This document shows positions 35,111 to 47,754 of a stretch of 64,000 nucleotides of DNA, piece by piece (the stretch's first letter is position 1; each line of letters begins with the position of its first letter). The stretch spans positions 2,930,530-2,994,529 of the forward strand of contig CM039199.1 in the NCBI GenBank assembly GCA_008360975.2, written 5' to 3'. The stretch comes from Lichenostomus cassidix (lineage: Eukaryota > Chordata > Aves > Passeriformes > Meliphagidae). The notes under the pieces are model-generated. The model saw nothing but the letters and a program-made list of their open reading frames with translations. It did not search any database and was not told the DNA's origin. A program made the translations under genes and the position numbers.

Positions 35111-35579
35111 AACCTCTTGGTCTGATCCTTTTATTTTTCCTGGTGCACAAGAAGCATGGGTAGCTGGAGGCTTGTTCCCAGTTAGACACTCCAAACCACA
35201 GCTAACAGCCAGTGGGAACATCCAGTGATCAGCTTTGAAATATTCCTGTTGGGAACACGTGAAGGAAGTGCTGTTTGGGGCTGAGATTAGACTGGCAAGG
35301 AGCAGAGTGGAAGTCAGTTATATTTTAGGAGGAGCAAGGATGCTTTAGTCTAACAATGCACAGAACACTGTAGCACATCAAGGACAAGGATTTTTTTTTC
35401 CCACTTGAAGCCTTTCTTTCCTTCTCCTGGTTAATGGAACTTTCTGCTGTTAACTGGAGAAATGATTTAAGCATTTTTCTCTCTGATTCACTTTCAAAGA
35501 GAAGAGATAAACTGAAGTGTCCTCCAGTCATTTTCCTGCTTTATGGACTTCCTCTCCCCTTTCTCCTGGAAAGTGCTGC

Positions 35580-35633
35580 CAGGAGTATCTTGTATGTCAG
35601 GAGTATCTTGTATGGGTATCTTGTGTGTCAGGA
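35580..35633. repeat. Short tandem duplication (18-bp unit)
   Basis: CAGGAGTATCTTGTATGT occurs twice in tandem, followed by a partial third copy GGTATCTTGTGTGTCAGG. Confidence 0.85.
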
Positions 35634-37816
35634 ACCTCATATACCCCAGTTTTGGAATGTTTGGCACTACAAGGGGGCCTATTAAATGAGGCTGTAACAT
35701 GAGATTTGGTGAGTGTGAATGAACCAGGACAGTGACTCCACTAAATCCCAGTTTGTGGTAGGCTGGAAGTCTTTTTACTCGTACGTTTCTGGCAGTCTTG
35801 AAAGCTGCTCAACTTTTTTGTGCTTGTATTATCCTGAGCTTTAAGCTGGGGACAGCCCTTGTGAGAGGCATATTGTGCTGAATCAGACGCAGTTTTCTGG
35901 CAGGGTGGCCCCTGATCACGGGTTGTGTGTGGCTCTGAGCCCACGGACTGGTGATCCCATTGCTCCGGGGTCAGCACAGGGAGGTGAGTCACCGGGGTTG
36001 GGCTGGAGACTCCTGATGTTCCTCACTGCCCCAATTATCCCGTGATCCTGTGGTGCCTTTCAAGGATGTATAATGGAGGTGTGGCTTTTGAGCATCATGT
36101 GATGCTTCATCTTCTCATCTTTAGTCAGTAAAGAGGCGATTTCCCTCACAATTCCTCCTTTTTTTTTGTTTTGTTTGGGGTTTTTTTTTGGTTTGTTTTT
36201 TTTTTTTCCTCCTGGTTAGCAGCCTGTAACTCGATATCCTCTAAGGAACAGGCTTCCCTATTTTGCTACCAGTAATTCGATATGCATGTGCTGGGATGGC
36301 CACTGCAGCTGAGCTGGCTGGGCCAGCTGTGGTGGCCTATGGATGCTGGGAGAGGATAAACATGGGTTTGGGCTCCTGGTATTCCTGAACTCAAGAGCAG
36401 GTCAGGCACTTCTGGATGGGGTTCTTTGCTCCTCAGAGCTCCTGTAGGAGACAGAAATTGGGTTGTTTTGGGGAAATGTTTTCAAGGATTTTCTTGGTTT
36501 TTCATTTATTTTATTTCTTCTGCTGCTGTTACCCTGTGGATGACAGAGGGACAAGGCTGATGTTCCAGCAGTGTTTTGGTACCTTTAGTGCTGACAAATT
36601 GGCAAAATACTTCCAGTATCAGTTTTTCTGGTGTTAGTATTTGAGAGGAGCCACTTGCAGCAACATCAGAAGCAGCAGGATGTGATAGCAGCACAGGGGA
36701 AGGTGCTGGGTCTGTCTGAGGAGCAGTGAGGGGAAAGTGCTGCTTCTGCAGCAGAGGGAAAGCCTGCCTGGGAGAGGTAGGAGGTGAGTTTTTGGCAATA
36801 AGGTCAGTGAAGCCATTAGAAGGTGAGGTATGTGAGCCAAGTCCTGATCAGTGACCCAAGAGGTTCCCCTTTGAAATTTGGAGCTGAGGAGGGAGGAATC
36901 ACCCCTTTAAAACAGTCCTGGATCTATCCAGACCAAGCTGATGCTGCACCAAATGTGCTGATTTCCTTCTGGTTACCCTAAAGAAGGGGAGGAGTGGGTG
37001 GAGGCTGAGATGAAAGAAAGAGGTTTTGCTGGATATGGAAATTGTTATTTCCCTTGCCAGAGCTCCAAGGCTGCCAAGGACCCAACTGCAAGTGGGAGTG
37101 ATGGGGTGAGGTAACAACACCCAAAGGGCTGGGGGAGCTCTGGATGGAATTTGGGAGAACCCAGACTGCTGGAATGCAGGTGGATGGCCAGGCCTTCCAG
37201 TGCTCCTGTCCTGCAACAGGAAGGAGCTGGGATCAGGGAAATATGGGGAGAAACAATAGAAATCTGGGCTGAGGAAAAATTCCTGTGTCTCATACAAGAT
37301 TCACCTTTCTCCCAAAGGCAAAGAGTAAGTATCCAGGCTTGGGTTTCCCAGAACCAGCATGGAAAATCATAAGGGATGGGAAGCTGGATGACCCTGGCTC
37401 ATTTTTAGCTCTTGTCATTTAATACTCAGTATTCTCCAAGTCCTTCAAGAGGAAGTTGTGAATGGATTTTTAAGGGGATTTCACTGTGCTTGGTCCACTT
37501 GTGCTAACCCATGGAATTCTGGGGGTTTCTTTCTTTCAGGGCCACTGGAGGTGTGTGCTGGTAACCATGGATCATTTAATGCTGAAATTAAATGAACTGT
37601 CCAAGTGATGCCTGGGGGACACTGACTGTGACATTTTGTCATTCCAGGGCTGTTCCAGCTGTCCAGCTCTTGGCACACTGAGATCTCCACATCACATGCA
37701 AGTTTTGGGAAAAGGAGAAGGAGCACTCTCTTACTTCCAGAGCCTGAAGTGAAGGTTCTGTGTTTATACCCAACCTGGTTTTCCTGAAGTTGGGTTTGTT
37801 TGCCGTGTTTTGAGGC

Positions 37817-37848
37817 AGTTTCTAGGATAATAAGTTTCCAGGATAATA
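37817..37848. repeat. 16-bp tandem duplication
   Basis: AGTTTCTAGGATAATA is followed directly by AGTTTCCAGGATAATA, one mismatch. Confidence 0.9.
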
Positions 37849-38394
37849 AGTCCTGCTGTTGGAGAGAGGAAGGGGTCTATGTAAATTCCTTCTCTTCTCC
37901 CATGCACACAAGTTAAAGAAAACTCTTGCCTGGCATCCTACCTCTTGCAGATTCCAGGCTGCTTGTAGGGAATTTGTAAGTGGGAGGAGGATGCCATGAA
38001 GCTTTCTGTTTACACAGGTTGTTCTTTAAAAAATGATGTTTGATATTTTTGTTCTGAGAAAATAAATCAACCTGAGCATTAAAGCTGACGGGACTTGTGC
38101 CAGTTTATTGTGCAAGAGTGATTAATGCCTGAAAGGAGCTGGAGTTTGGAATGGGGTCTGTAGAGCTGACTCCCTTTGTGGGCAACAGGTTGTTGTGCTC
38201 TTTGTTTTGGCTGAACGTTCCTGTGAATGTTGATGCTGAATTTAAAATTACTGAATACCAACTTTGTCAGTGCACAGAGTCCTGACTCCTCCAGCTTCCA
38301 CAGTTGGGTTCCTTTGGGGCAAATTCCAGTGTGTGTGCTCAGAACACAGGGCTATGGCTGGGATTGGATAAATGCAGAGTTAAGATGCTCCCAG

Positions 38395-38815
38395 GGCTGG
38401 AGCCTCTCTGCTCTGGAGCCAGGCTGGGAGAGCTGGGGGTGTTCACCTGCAGAGGAGAAGCTCCAGGGAGACCTCAGAGCCCCTTCCAGTGCTAAAGGAG
38501 CTCCAGGAGAGCTGGAGAGAGACTTGAGACAAGGTGCTGGAGTGACAGGACAAGCTGCAATGGATTCCCACTGCCAGAGGGCAAGGAGAGATGGGATATT
38601 GGGACAGAATTCTTCCCTATGAGGGTGGGGAGGCCTTGGCATAGGGTGCCCAGAGAAGCTGTGGCTGCCCCTGGATCCCTGGAAGTGTTCCAGGCCAGGT
38701 TGGGCAGGGCTTGGAGCACCCTGGGCTAGTGGAAAGTGTCTCTGCCTGTGACAGGGGGTGGAACAAGATGGTCTTTGAAGTTCCTCCCAACCCAAACCAC
38801 TCTATGATTCTGTGA
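38395..38815 (+). mobile_element. CR1 LINE 3' fragment with intact terminus
   Basis: About 420 bp in sense orientation: GGAGAAGCTCCAGGGAGACC, AGGAGAGATGGGATATTGGG, TTCTTCCCTATGAGGGTGGG, CCCAGAGAAGCTGTGGCTGC, CCAGGCCAGGTTGGGCAGGG, ending CTCTATGATTCTGTGA, the characteristic CR1 3' microrepeat. Confidence 0.92.
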
Positions 38816-38959
38816 CTTTTACAGCCATCCCAGTCAGGGCTTCCCAGCTGTCCACGTGTCACAGGTGATCTTCTCTGTCCATCTTCCTGGCCTTGTTCTT
38901 TCCCAGAAGCATCTAAATCTATCTCCCCAGTCAGTCCCGGCTGGGCTGCCACTAAGAGG

Positions 38960-39045
38960 AGAATTGTAGAAGCATGAAATATCCTGAGCTGGAAGGGAAC
39001 CCACTAGGCTTATCCAGCCCAGCTCCTGCTGGAGCCGAGTCTGTT
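38960..39045 (-). mobile_element. Short CR1 LINE remnant
   Basis: GAATTGTAGAAGCATGAAAT then ATCCTGAGCTGGAAGGGAAC and CTTATCCAGCCCAGCTCCTG, a variant CR1 3' end in reverse complement; only about 85 bp. Confidence 0.65.
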
Positions 39046-39471
39046 CCTGAGCCCTTTCCTGGCCCGACACTAGATGGCAATGCCTCCTTCCCGACGTGTT
39101 CAGGATTCCTTTCTGATGGCCTTTAAATCTGGATATTTGTCTTTTCCTGCACAAATTTCATGCTAACTCTCATTGGGAGTTTATGCCTCTTCCCTACAAG
39201 AATCAGAGAACTTCGTGCTTCCTGGGATAAGATAGTTCTGAAAACATAAACAAGGCAAGTTTTCCAGGAGGGGACAGCTGTGCCTCCCTGCAGTTCCCTG
39301 ACAGGGGCTGTGCTGGCACTTCCCTGCCCTTGGGTCAAACGACCGTGGGCAGCTGAATCCATGAGTGGAAACTTGGCGCAGCCCTGTTCAGCTATGACCT
39401 TGGAAAGGCAGGATCTCCTGCACCCCAAACTGTGGGGATAAAGCCCATCGAGGTAGGCAATTACTTTCCTG

Positions 39472-39590
39472 AGGTTTTTTTTGTTTTGCTTTGTTTTTGG
39501 GTTTTGGGGGGTTTTTGTTTGGGGGTTTTTTGGGGTTTTTTTTGTTTTTTCTTTTTTTTGTTTTAATTTTTTATTGTTGTTATTAAAGGA
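39472..39590. repeat. T/G-only low-complexity tract
   Basis: About 110 bp made almost entirely of T and G on the + strand. Four G-runs of 3, 6, 5 and 4 bases occur at 39499-39535, separated by T-rich loops of 4, 9 and 6 bases, which satisfies the usual G-quadruplex pattern apart from one slightly long loop. Confidence 0.9.
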
Positions 39591-40627
39591 AGAAATACAA
39601 TCTTTCAGCCTCTGGGCAAAATCAGAGGTGTGTTTGGATCTTGACTTGGCATTAAAGCAGAAATACAAGTCCTCGAGCAAAAGAGAGAAAAAACTACAAA
39701 GAACCATACTTGCAGGTTTGTAGTCAAAATACACAGGCTTGGAGAAAAGTTTTCTACTGGAATTTTTAATTTTGGCCAAAACACCTCCCTCTCCCCCCTC
39801 CATGAAACAGCTTTTGGCAAACACCTTCAGTGTGTTCCCTGGAGAAGCTGTTCTGAAGGTTGATCCCAGCCCAGCAGTGGTCTTGTATTTCCAGTTTGGG
39901 TTTATCAAATGTCAACCTGCAGCTCTGCAGCTGTGCCTGGTTTGCTCAATTCCAAGATTATCTGATCTCAGGTGAAGTTTTCCTGGCGTGGCTGTTTACC
40001 CAAACCTCAGATGTCATGTACCCTCAACCCATCAATCCAGCTCCTCCTTGGGCTGCAAAGGTAAAGCTTCTGTGAGGTGTGAATCACAACCTCTGTGTGT
40101 CACCTGAGTGTGTCCCATCATGTTGTCCTCCCCTGCACACCACTGACCCCCAAAAACACAGTGAGATCCCACTCCATGCCTGTTCCCTCCACTGGCAGCT
40201 GGCTCAGAAACCCTGCAGGGTGTTGGTGGATGTCCTTGTGCCCCCCAGGGTGTGGGTTGTGTTCTGCCAGGGACAAGGGTGGGCTGAGACCACTGGCAGG
40301 TAAGCAAAACGTGTGGGATGGCAGTGCCAAACCTGAGCTGAGACACCCAGGGCACAGGAAATAGGGATGCTGGAAGGTGCTCTGGTTTGTGGCACCTCCT
40401 GTCACGCTGCAGGCTGATCACAGGTTTACCCAAGGCACAAGTGGGAGATGCAGCACCTCTCCAAACCTTCCTGGCATGAGTGAGGATGCTGTGGTCCCAG
40501 CAGCTCAGCACCCTCCCCTGGGCCAGGAGCAATCCTGCTAATCCCAGCAGCCTGGGGGCTCCTGCACCCACCACTGTGCCTGTGCTGCTGGCAGGGCAGA
40601 GGGGAGGCAGAGCTGGTAGCTGCAGGA

Positions 40628-40805
40628 AGCACCAAGGACCCCCATGGCACTGGATGCCCTGGCTGGGACAGGGATGGAGTTCCTTGGGGTTCTGGAGCCC
40701 CTCGAGTCACTGGGCTAGGACAGCAACCAAGAACTCCCATGGCACTGGAGCCCCTGGGTTGGGACAAGGGACAAGGACCTCCATGGCCCTGGAGTCACTC
40801 ACTGA
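40628..40805. repeat. Degenerate minisatellite of about 60 bp units
   Basis: Three diverged copies share the order CCCATGGCACTGGA(T/G)... CCCTGG(C/G)TTGGGACA..., e.g. near 40637, 40735 and 40778, with a middle copy at CTGGAGCCCCTCGAGTCACT. Confidence 0.6.
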
Positions 40806-43162
40806 ACACCCTGTTGCCCAGATCAGGACAAGAGCCTCACACTATTTATTCTAAACGCTGGCTCTGACCCTTGTGGAAGTGGAAACCCCTCTGTGCTGCT
40901 AGCCCTGGCCGAGCCCAGCCGGGCACAGAACACGCTGGCTCTGTGCTCCACTGCTGGCCCCTGGTTTGTGTTGGCACAGCCCAGCGAGCCAAGCCAGTTT
41001 AATTGGCAGTTGTGTTTGTGGCCAGGGTGTTATGAAAAGGTTTTCTGTCTCCCTCTGTAAGTTCCCCTGAATATGTTTTCACTCTTAATATAATATTCAC
41101 TTCATTATTAGCTGAAAGAGGCTCTTTTCAGAGAGAGGTTTTTTTTTCCCCCCTCTCCTTCCAAAAATACATTAAACCTCCCCTTCATGCAGTGCTGCAC
41201 TGAGGGCTGGGATTGTCTACTGGACGGGAAGTGAGAAAGCCGACAGTAAATGGGATTTACACAGAAATTCCTTTCTTCCCCAGCACGCTGGCAGTGCTGG
41301 CTGGCTGATGGAGGAGGTTGGCTGTTTATGGGGTGGTTGGGGGTACCTCAGCTCCCCTGCAGTGTGGTCACCAAGGGGATCCCCAAGCTCAGCAGATGCT
41401 CCCAGGAGCTCCCAGCTCCTGTTTCCATGTTTCCAGATGCAAACCCCTCCAGCAGAGTTGGGACCCAGCCACAGGGATTCCCCTGTGTCCCCATTCAGTG
41501 CTGGAAGTGTTTCCAGCACCTGCCAGGTTTTGGGAGCTTGTTCTCTCTTGGGTGGGTTTGCAGGGTGCAGCTGGATCCCCACACTGCCATCTTGTGCTGC
41601 TGCTTTTCAGGATTTTGCAGTTTCCATAAAGTTTTTTCCTCCATCTTTGGGAAAATCCCTGTGAGCTGCAGGAGCAGTGAGGGTGACATCACAGAGCATC
41701 CAGCCTGGCTCAGCCTTTGGGATCCAGGGGAAACAGCTCTGCTTCTCTGCCTCTTTGCCTGAGCTCCTTGAAGGACACCCACAACCCAGCCAAGCTTGGG
41801 GTTCAGTTTTTTGCCATATTCAGGTAGTTTTGCAGGGCCATGCAGCTCCCTGCCTCTCCCACAGTATGGAACATCCTCTTGTGTAAAGCCAGACAGGAAT
41901 TGTGCCTGACAGGCTGTGGGAGGGAGGGATTCTGGAGGAGGTAGTGGAGAAGGCTCTGGAGTTATGTTGGCAAAGGGATACTTCAGATTTAGCACCTAGG
42001 TCTGAAAGCTGAGGGTGGAATCCTGACCTGGGTCAGGAATGAGAAGTGCTGGGGCAAAGGCTGTGGTCATTCCAGTGTGGAAGGGTCAGGGACATGGTGA
42101 TTCCCAGCTCTGCTCCCCTTGCTGAGGCCAGAGGAGAGGGACACTGGTGTCTCCCTGGCCTCAGGTGCCACATGCTGGAGGGACCAACCCCAAATGCGGG
42201 GTCAGGAAGGCTGGAGCTGATATAGGATCTGGGTGGGGAACCACTGGGGCTTCACCAGCAGTGCTCCCACCCTTGGAGCTCTGGCTGCTCCACACACCCT
42301 CAGTGCACCCAAAACAGGCTCCCTGCAGCTCGAGGTGCTCCGAGTCCTGCACAGGGGGAGGGGGGAACCAGCTGGGTGGGACACTGGAGATCCAGAGCTG
42401 GACAGTCTGCATTCTGAGAGTCAAGGGGCTGAGGAGGTGGAGCAGGAGGAGGAAGGTGGCCTGGCTGACAGGGATGGGCTTGGTTTCCATGGCCTCACAT
42501 TTTCCTGCACTGCAGGTTTGCAGTGAGGATGGAAAATGTGGTGGGAGGGGAAGGGAGGGCAGTGGGGCCTCTAGGGGGTTTGGGATGTGACCTGCCAGGG
42601 CATGTGGACATGTGACACACCAAACCCCAATGGATCTGGGAAGTGTCACCTCCCACTGTGGTTGGGGACAGCAGCTTGGTGGGAATCAGGGTAGCTGCCT
42701 GGCCTTCAGCCCCCATGGGATGGGCTGGCAGCCCCAGGGGTGGGAATGCTCCAGAGGTGCTGTGAGACCCACCAGAACATGGAGCACAGAGCTGGACACA
42801 GGTTTGCTGCAGCTCCCTGCCACCACCCGAGGCCATCCCAAATGGCACGTGGAGATCCCAAATCCCACTCAGACCTTCCTGCTGCTCCTGGAGTGTTTGC
42901 AGCAAACTTCATCCAGGTTTATTTTACCTTCTCCAGGAGGTATTTCCAGCAATACCTCCAAATGGTATTACTGGGAGCCATGACCTGGCTGCAGGGACAG
43001 TTGCACTCACCCAAGAGGACAGCTGGGCTCCACCCTAAGCACTGCCAACACAACCCTCAGGTAGGGGGTGATAGGATGTGACATTTCCTCAGGCCAGGGC
43101 ATGTGGTGTTCCCTCACTCAGGGACTCAGGGAGCTGGGAGGTGTCATCTGGTGCTGCTCTGG

Positions 43163-43318
43163 AATGAGATTATGGAAACACAGAATTTTTTGAGCTGGAA
43201 AGGACTTAAAAGATAATCCATTTCCAACCTCCTGCCATGGGCAGGGACACCTTCCACTTCCACCTCCAAGCCCTGTCCAACCTGGCCTTGGACACTTCCA
43301 GGGATGTCACCTCCAGCT
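43163..43318 (-). mobile_element. CR1 LINE 3' fragment
   Basis: Reverse-complement: TTATGGAAACACAGAATTTT, GCTGGAAAGGACTTAAAAGA, CCTGCCATGGGCAGGGACAC, CCAACCTGGCCTTGGACACT. Confidence 0.85.
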
Positions 43319-44887
43319 GTCAGCTTCCCCAATAACAGCCTTTGCCCTCCCCATCTCCTCCAGCAATCAGCACATACTGGGAAAATTTGTGCTGTTTGTT
43401 GGTGTGGGAAAATGACAGACTCGAAAGTGGGGATGGGGACAGAGTGGACCCACCCCAGAGCCCACCCCAGCACTGCTGGAGGAGCCCAGGGATGGGTGAC
43501 CCAGCTCCCAGCCTTGGTGACACATCAAAAAACACCTTTCCTCACCTCCAGGCTCCTTCCCAGCTCCTCACCACAGCCACTGACCTTTAAACAAGGTGTT
43601 CGGAGAGATGGAGGGAGCAGAAACCCCTGAAAGATTATTTGTTTCTCATGAACTATATTTAGACACCATCAGCAAAACCCAAAAGTGCTGAGTTTGGCTG
43701 AATAAATCTAGGAGCTTTGTGTTTTTTTCCCCTGAAGGAGAACAGGATTAGCCAGCGAAGGGGGAATCATGTTTTTGTTTGACATACCTGAGGGTTTCCA
43801 CTCCAAGCTGCTGTTTTGAGCTCCTGGTGCTGTGATGATGATAATGATGGACCTGACATGGCACTGCCCCATCTTGTGAAGATATTTTTTGAAAAGGAAA
43901 AGGAGCAGCTGGCTCAGCCACCATGGTGCCGCTTGCTTTCTTTGTTCAACTTTGTTTTTGTGAATATTTTCAGAGATGTTGGCATATTAGGGTGTTTTTG
44001 AGCTAGAAGTAGGTCAGGCTGGTGCTGCTCCAGCACAAAGTCCTTCCCTGGTGGGATACACCCCTCCAGCTCCCTGCCTGCACCCAGCAGTGCTGCCCCA
44101 AGTGCCTCGGGGGGCCAGGAGGGTTGGAAAGCTCCTGACTGCTCTGAGTGGGATGGCAGGAGCTCCCCTTGCTTGTCTGGAGCACACTTGTGTCACCTGG
44201 AGTGTCATTCTTTGCTGGTTTGGATTCCCTGTGCCTAAAATCCCATCTTCCCCAGGGAGGCTGAGATTGGGTTTTAAACTTTCCAGTGGGATGTTTGGGG
44301 GGCCAGGCAGGTGAGGGGGATTTTCTGATCCCTCAGGGGTGTCAGTGGCCATCTGACCAGCTGGGCATGATGAAGAGCCAAGTGACCCATCAGAAACTTC
44401 CCATTTGAACCCAAACCCTGTAGGTGGTGGGAGGCAGAAGAGCTCTTGGTCCGTCTCCAGTGGAGCAGAAAATCCTTTGCCCTAAAGTTGTCAAAATTCT
44501 GCGTCCCTTGAGCTGGCATTGATGGGACATCAGGCTCTGTTCTTTGAGAAATAGGCTCTGGGGAACTCAGGTCCTTGAGCTGCAGCTCCACAGCAGCTCC
44601 TCTCCAGGAAAGGCCCAGGGAATGTGGATGGAATTGTTGCACTGTGGCAGCTCTTTGGTGAACAAGTTAGACATGTCTGAGGAGCTTTCTCCTTTCTCTG
44701 GCCAGGTGAGAGGTGAGGATCTCCTAATGTTCTCCACATGGAGAGGAGGAGAAGAGGCAGTGCTCAAGGAGGAACCAGCTCAGGGAGGAGGATGCTGGTG
44801 CCAGATGGTTTGTCCAGAGCAAGGAGTGACCCAAGGAGTGATGGTTTTTGGGTAGAACCATCAGGATGATGCCTGAACATGGGCTGC

Positions 44888-44985
44888 TTCCATGGAATCC
44901 AAAGAGTAGTTTGGATTGGAAGAGACCTTAGAGATCCTCTTGTTCCAACTTCCTGCCATAGGCTGGACACCCACTGGAAGGTATT
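44888..44985 (-). mobile_element. Short CR1 LINE 3' fragment
   Basis: TTTGGATTGGAAGAGACCTT, AGAGATCCTCTTGTTCCAAC, CCTGCCATAGGCTGG in reverse-complement orientation; truncated after about 95 bp. Confidence 0.8.
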
Positions 44986-47754
44986 TGGGGCCTGGGAAGA
45001 AGGGAAGAAATGCAATACAGAGCTTCCCAGCACTGATAACTCTGTCCAGTAACTGGGAAGAGGAGCAATTCTTACCCAGAGGTGTCAGAGACACGAAAGC
45101 ATCTGTTGGGGCTGCTCCTGCCTGCTCCCTGTGTTTGTGCTGAGCTGTGCTGGGGGAGCTGGCACCAAACCAACCCAAGGGCCCTGGAAAAGCCAGGATT
45201 CTTCCTCCTGCTCCATGCAGCTGGAGAACCACAGCACCAATGGCACTGGCAGCAGGCTGGAGAAAGCCCTCAGTGGCTGTGGGGCACCCAGTGGAGGTGG
45301 CAGCTGTCAGAGCCTTGGGATTGCATGGAGCTTGTGGTTGGCCTTGGCAGCCAAGTGGGCAGCTTGGCCTAGTCAGTGGTGTGTAAAACCATTTCCAGCA
45401 GGTTCCAAGAGCCATCCCTGCTCCTGTGGCACATGGAGGGCTGGGGCTGCACTCTGTAAGGATGTTCCTTCTTCCCAGGGGATGCTTTGACTGTGAGCCC
45501 CCAGAAACCTGCACATGTGCAGAGGTTTGCCCTGTGGCATCATTCAGGGGTGGCACAGTAATTCATCAGGAGGTGACAGGGCTTGAGGGAGCTCCCATTC
45601 TTCCCAAATTGCTCGGGAGAAGGTTTCTCCTCCAGTTAAGCAGCAGGGCTGGTGGCCACAATCCCTGACTGGGCAGTTACCTCCTGAATTTTGCTGCTCC
45701 ATGGGAAGGCATGAGGGACCAGGGAGCATGGATACCCCGGGGCACAGCTGCTGTGGGGCATCCCCTACCCCCTCCCAGCCCTGAGCCCCAGCCCACGTCC
45801 TGCCTGGCTCCAGCCTGCCCCGTGCTTCTCCCCTTCTCCTCCGGATCGTATTTATTTATTTATACGGTGAATGTAATAAAACTCCAGCAGGAAACGGAGG
45901 CGATTCCCTGCCATTCCCCACAAGCCAGCCTCGGGCCGGGCGAACAAGGAGGTGCATTGTGCAGCATGGAGCCTCCTGCCAGCTCCAAGCCCGTGGCCGA
46001 GGCTGAAGAAAGGGCTGAGTGTGTCTGTGAGCACCGGGAGCTGGTGCTGCACCCGCCCCGGGCTGGGGCATCCTGGGCAAGAGGCTTTACTGCAGCGGGC
46101 AAGTGGGGCTGGGGGTGAAAGGACTCCTGTGCTGCCTTGGGATGTCGTCTGGGAGCACCTCAGAGCCTCCTCCAGGCACAAGGAACCTCCTCTGCCCATC
46201 CTTGGGCTGCCAGGGAGCAAAGGTGGCCACTGAGGATCTGCAGTGGGGACACACAGTGGCCCCCATGGTGTGGCCTGAGGCTGTACGAGCAGCTCTTCCC
46301 GGGGCTGAGCCAGCTGGGAGGAACTCCAAGCCTTCACCTGCCTCTCCCAGGCAGCTGCTCCCATCTGCAGCTGCTGCCATCAGTAGGGTGCAGAGGGGAT
46401 GGCTGCTGCCAGGGCTCACCTGGCTCCTGTCCCCCAAGAAGGGGTCTGCAGCGAGGTGGCTGAGGGTGGGACATGGTTCAATCCAGGTGGCCCTTTGATG
46501 GAAGAAGTCCCCACTGCTGGGGACAAGTGTCCCAGCTCCGCCAGAATCTGCAAGCAGCCCCTTGTGCTGCCACCACACTCACCAGCTGAAATAGTGTGGA
46601 TTAGGCAGGGGCATTGTCCCTTCTCATCCCTCATTCTCCCAACTAGGGCTCCCTGGGGATATCCCACTGTCCTCCTGCCCTGTCCCCTGAGTCCCACAGC
46701 TGCACGTGGTCCCCATCCCTGTGCTGGTCCCTCAGGCTCCCAGGGATCCTGGGGTTAGGGACATGCCCTGTGCTGTGTGTCTCCTCCCTGCTCCATGTCA
46801 CTGCTGGGCATGGGGATGTCACAGCCCAGGGGTCCTGTGGTCAGGGCTGGGGAGGGGGGACAGGTTGGCAGCAGGACACACAGCTGTCCAGCTGTGGGGT
46901 GATGGGTTGAGCAGCTGCAGTGAGCATCCCTGGCAATGTCACACTTGTCCTGTGTCCCTGAGTCCTGGCCACAGTGCTCTTGCACTGTTGTCACCACAAA
47001 CACTTGCAGGGAGCCAGAGGCCACGAGGTGACCAGGACACTGCCTGGGGACACTGCTTGTTCTCTACTTACTTGTTTGGAGATCAGACCCCAAAATCCCC
47101 ATTTCCCCCCCTACAGCACCTGCCCATGGCACAGAGCCTGCCCAGAGAGCACAGAGATCAGCTGCCCCATGGTGGGCACAGTCTTGCATTGGCATCACAC
47201 AGGACTGTGCTCGGGGGCAGGAGGAGCTTGGGCTTGAGGATCACTCCTGGTCATGCTCCTGGTGTCTCCAAGGGGGTGGTGGCAGGGTAATCTGCCCCTC
47301 TGGCCAGGTGGGTGCCTCCCCACGGGATGCTCCCAGGATGGACATCTCCACCCTCTCACCAGCCCATCCGGCCTGGCACTGGCATCCCTTTGAAATCCAA
47401 GCCGCTGGCCTTTTGCGCAGCTATTCCTGTGAAATTCTTCAGGAAGGGAAAATTATCCCTGGCAGATCCCTGCAGGGCTGTGCCATCGCCCGCCTCTGAG
47501 CTGGCAGGAAGGGCACAGGGTGGCAGGAGCCCCAGCTCACCCTGGGCACAGCCTGTCCTCACCAGGTGATTCCTCTCCTGCCCCAGGCACTGCCTGTGCC
47601 TACAAGGTGGGCACTGCTGGGAACTGGGAGCATCTGGGGCCTCGGCAGGGCAGAGGTGAGGGCAGTGGAGCCTCTCAGCTCCCTGGCATGGAGCTCCTCA
47701 CCTCCCTGCAGCAAATCCTGCTGCCCTGGCCAAGGCTGGGCAGAGCAGCACCCA

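Larger units (their letters stand above)
35111..39480. other. Gene-free interval (second part)
   Basis: No supported exon. Contains short tandem duplications at 35580 and 37817, an interrupted T-run (about 36150-36210), and two CR1 fragments between 38395 and 39045. Confidence 0.6.
39591..47754. other. Gene-free interval (third part)
   Basis: No supported exon on either strand. GC content rises steadily toward FZD9. Contains a minisatellite near 40630, two CR1 fragments (43163, 44888), and repeat-free AT-rich blocks near 40980-41180 and 43620-44010 that may be regulatory. An AT motif with inverted CGTA/TACG ends lies at 45847-45865. Confidence 0.55.

Noticed and set aside
39123..39908. 261-codon minus-strand frame with Lys/Pro/Thr-rich segment
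   Set aside because: The middle is translation of the A/C complement of the T/G tract; the flanks are unrelated to any protein I know.
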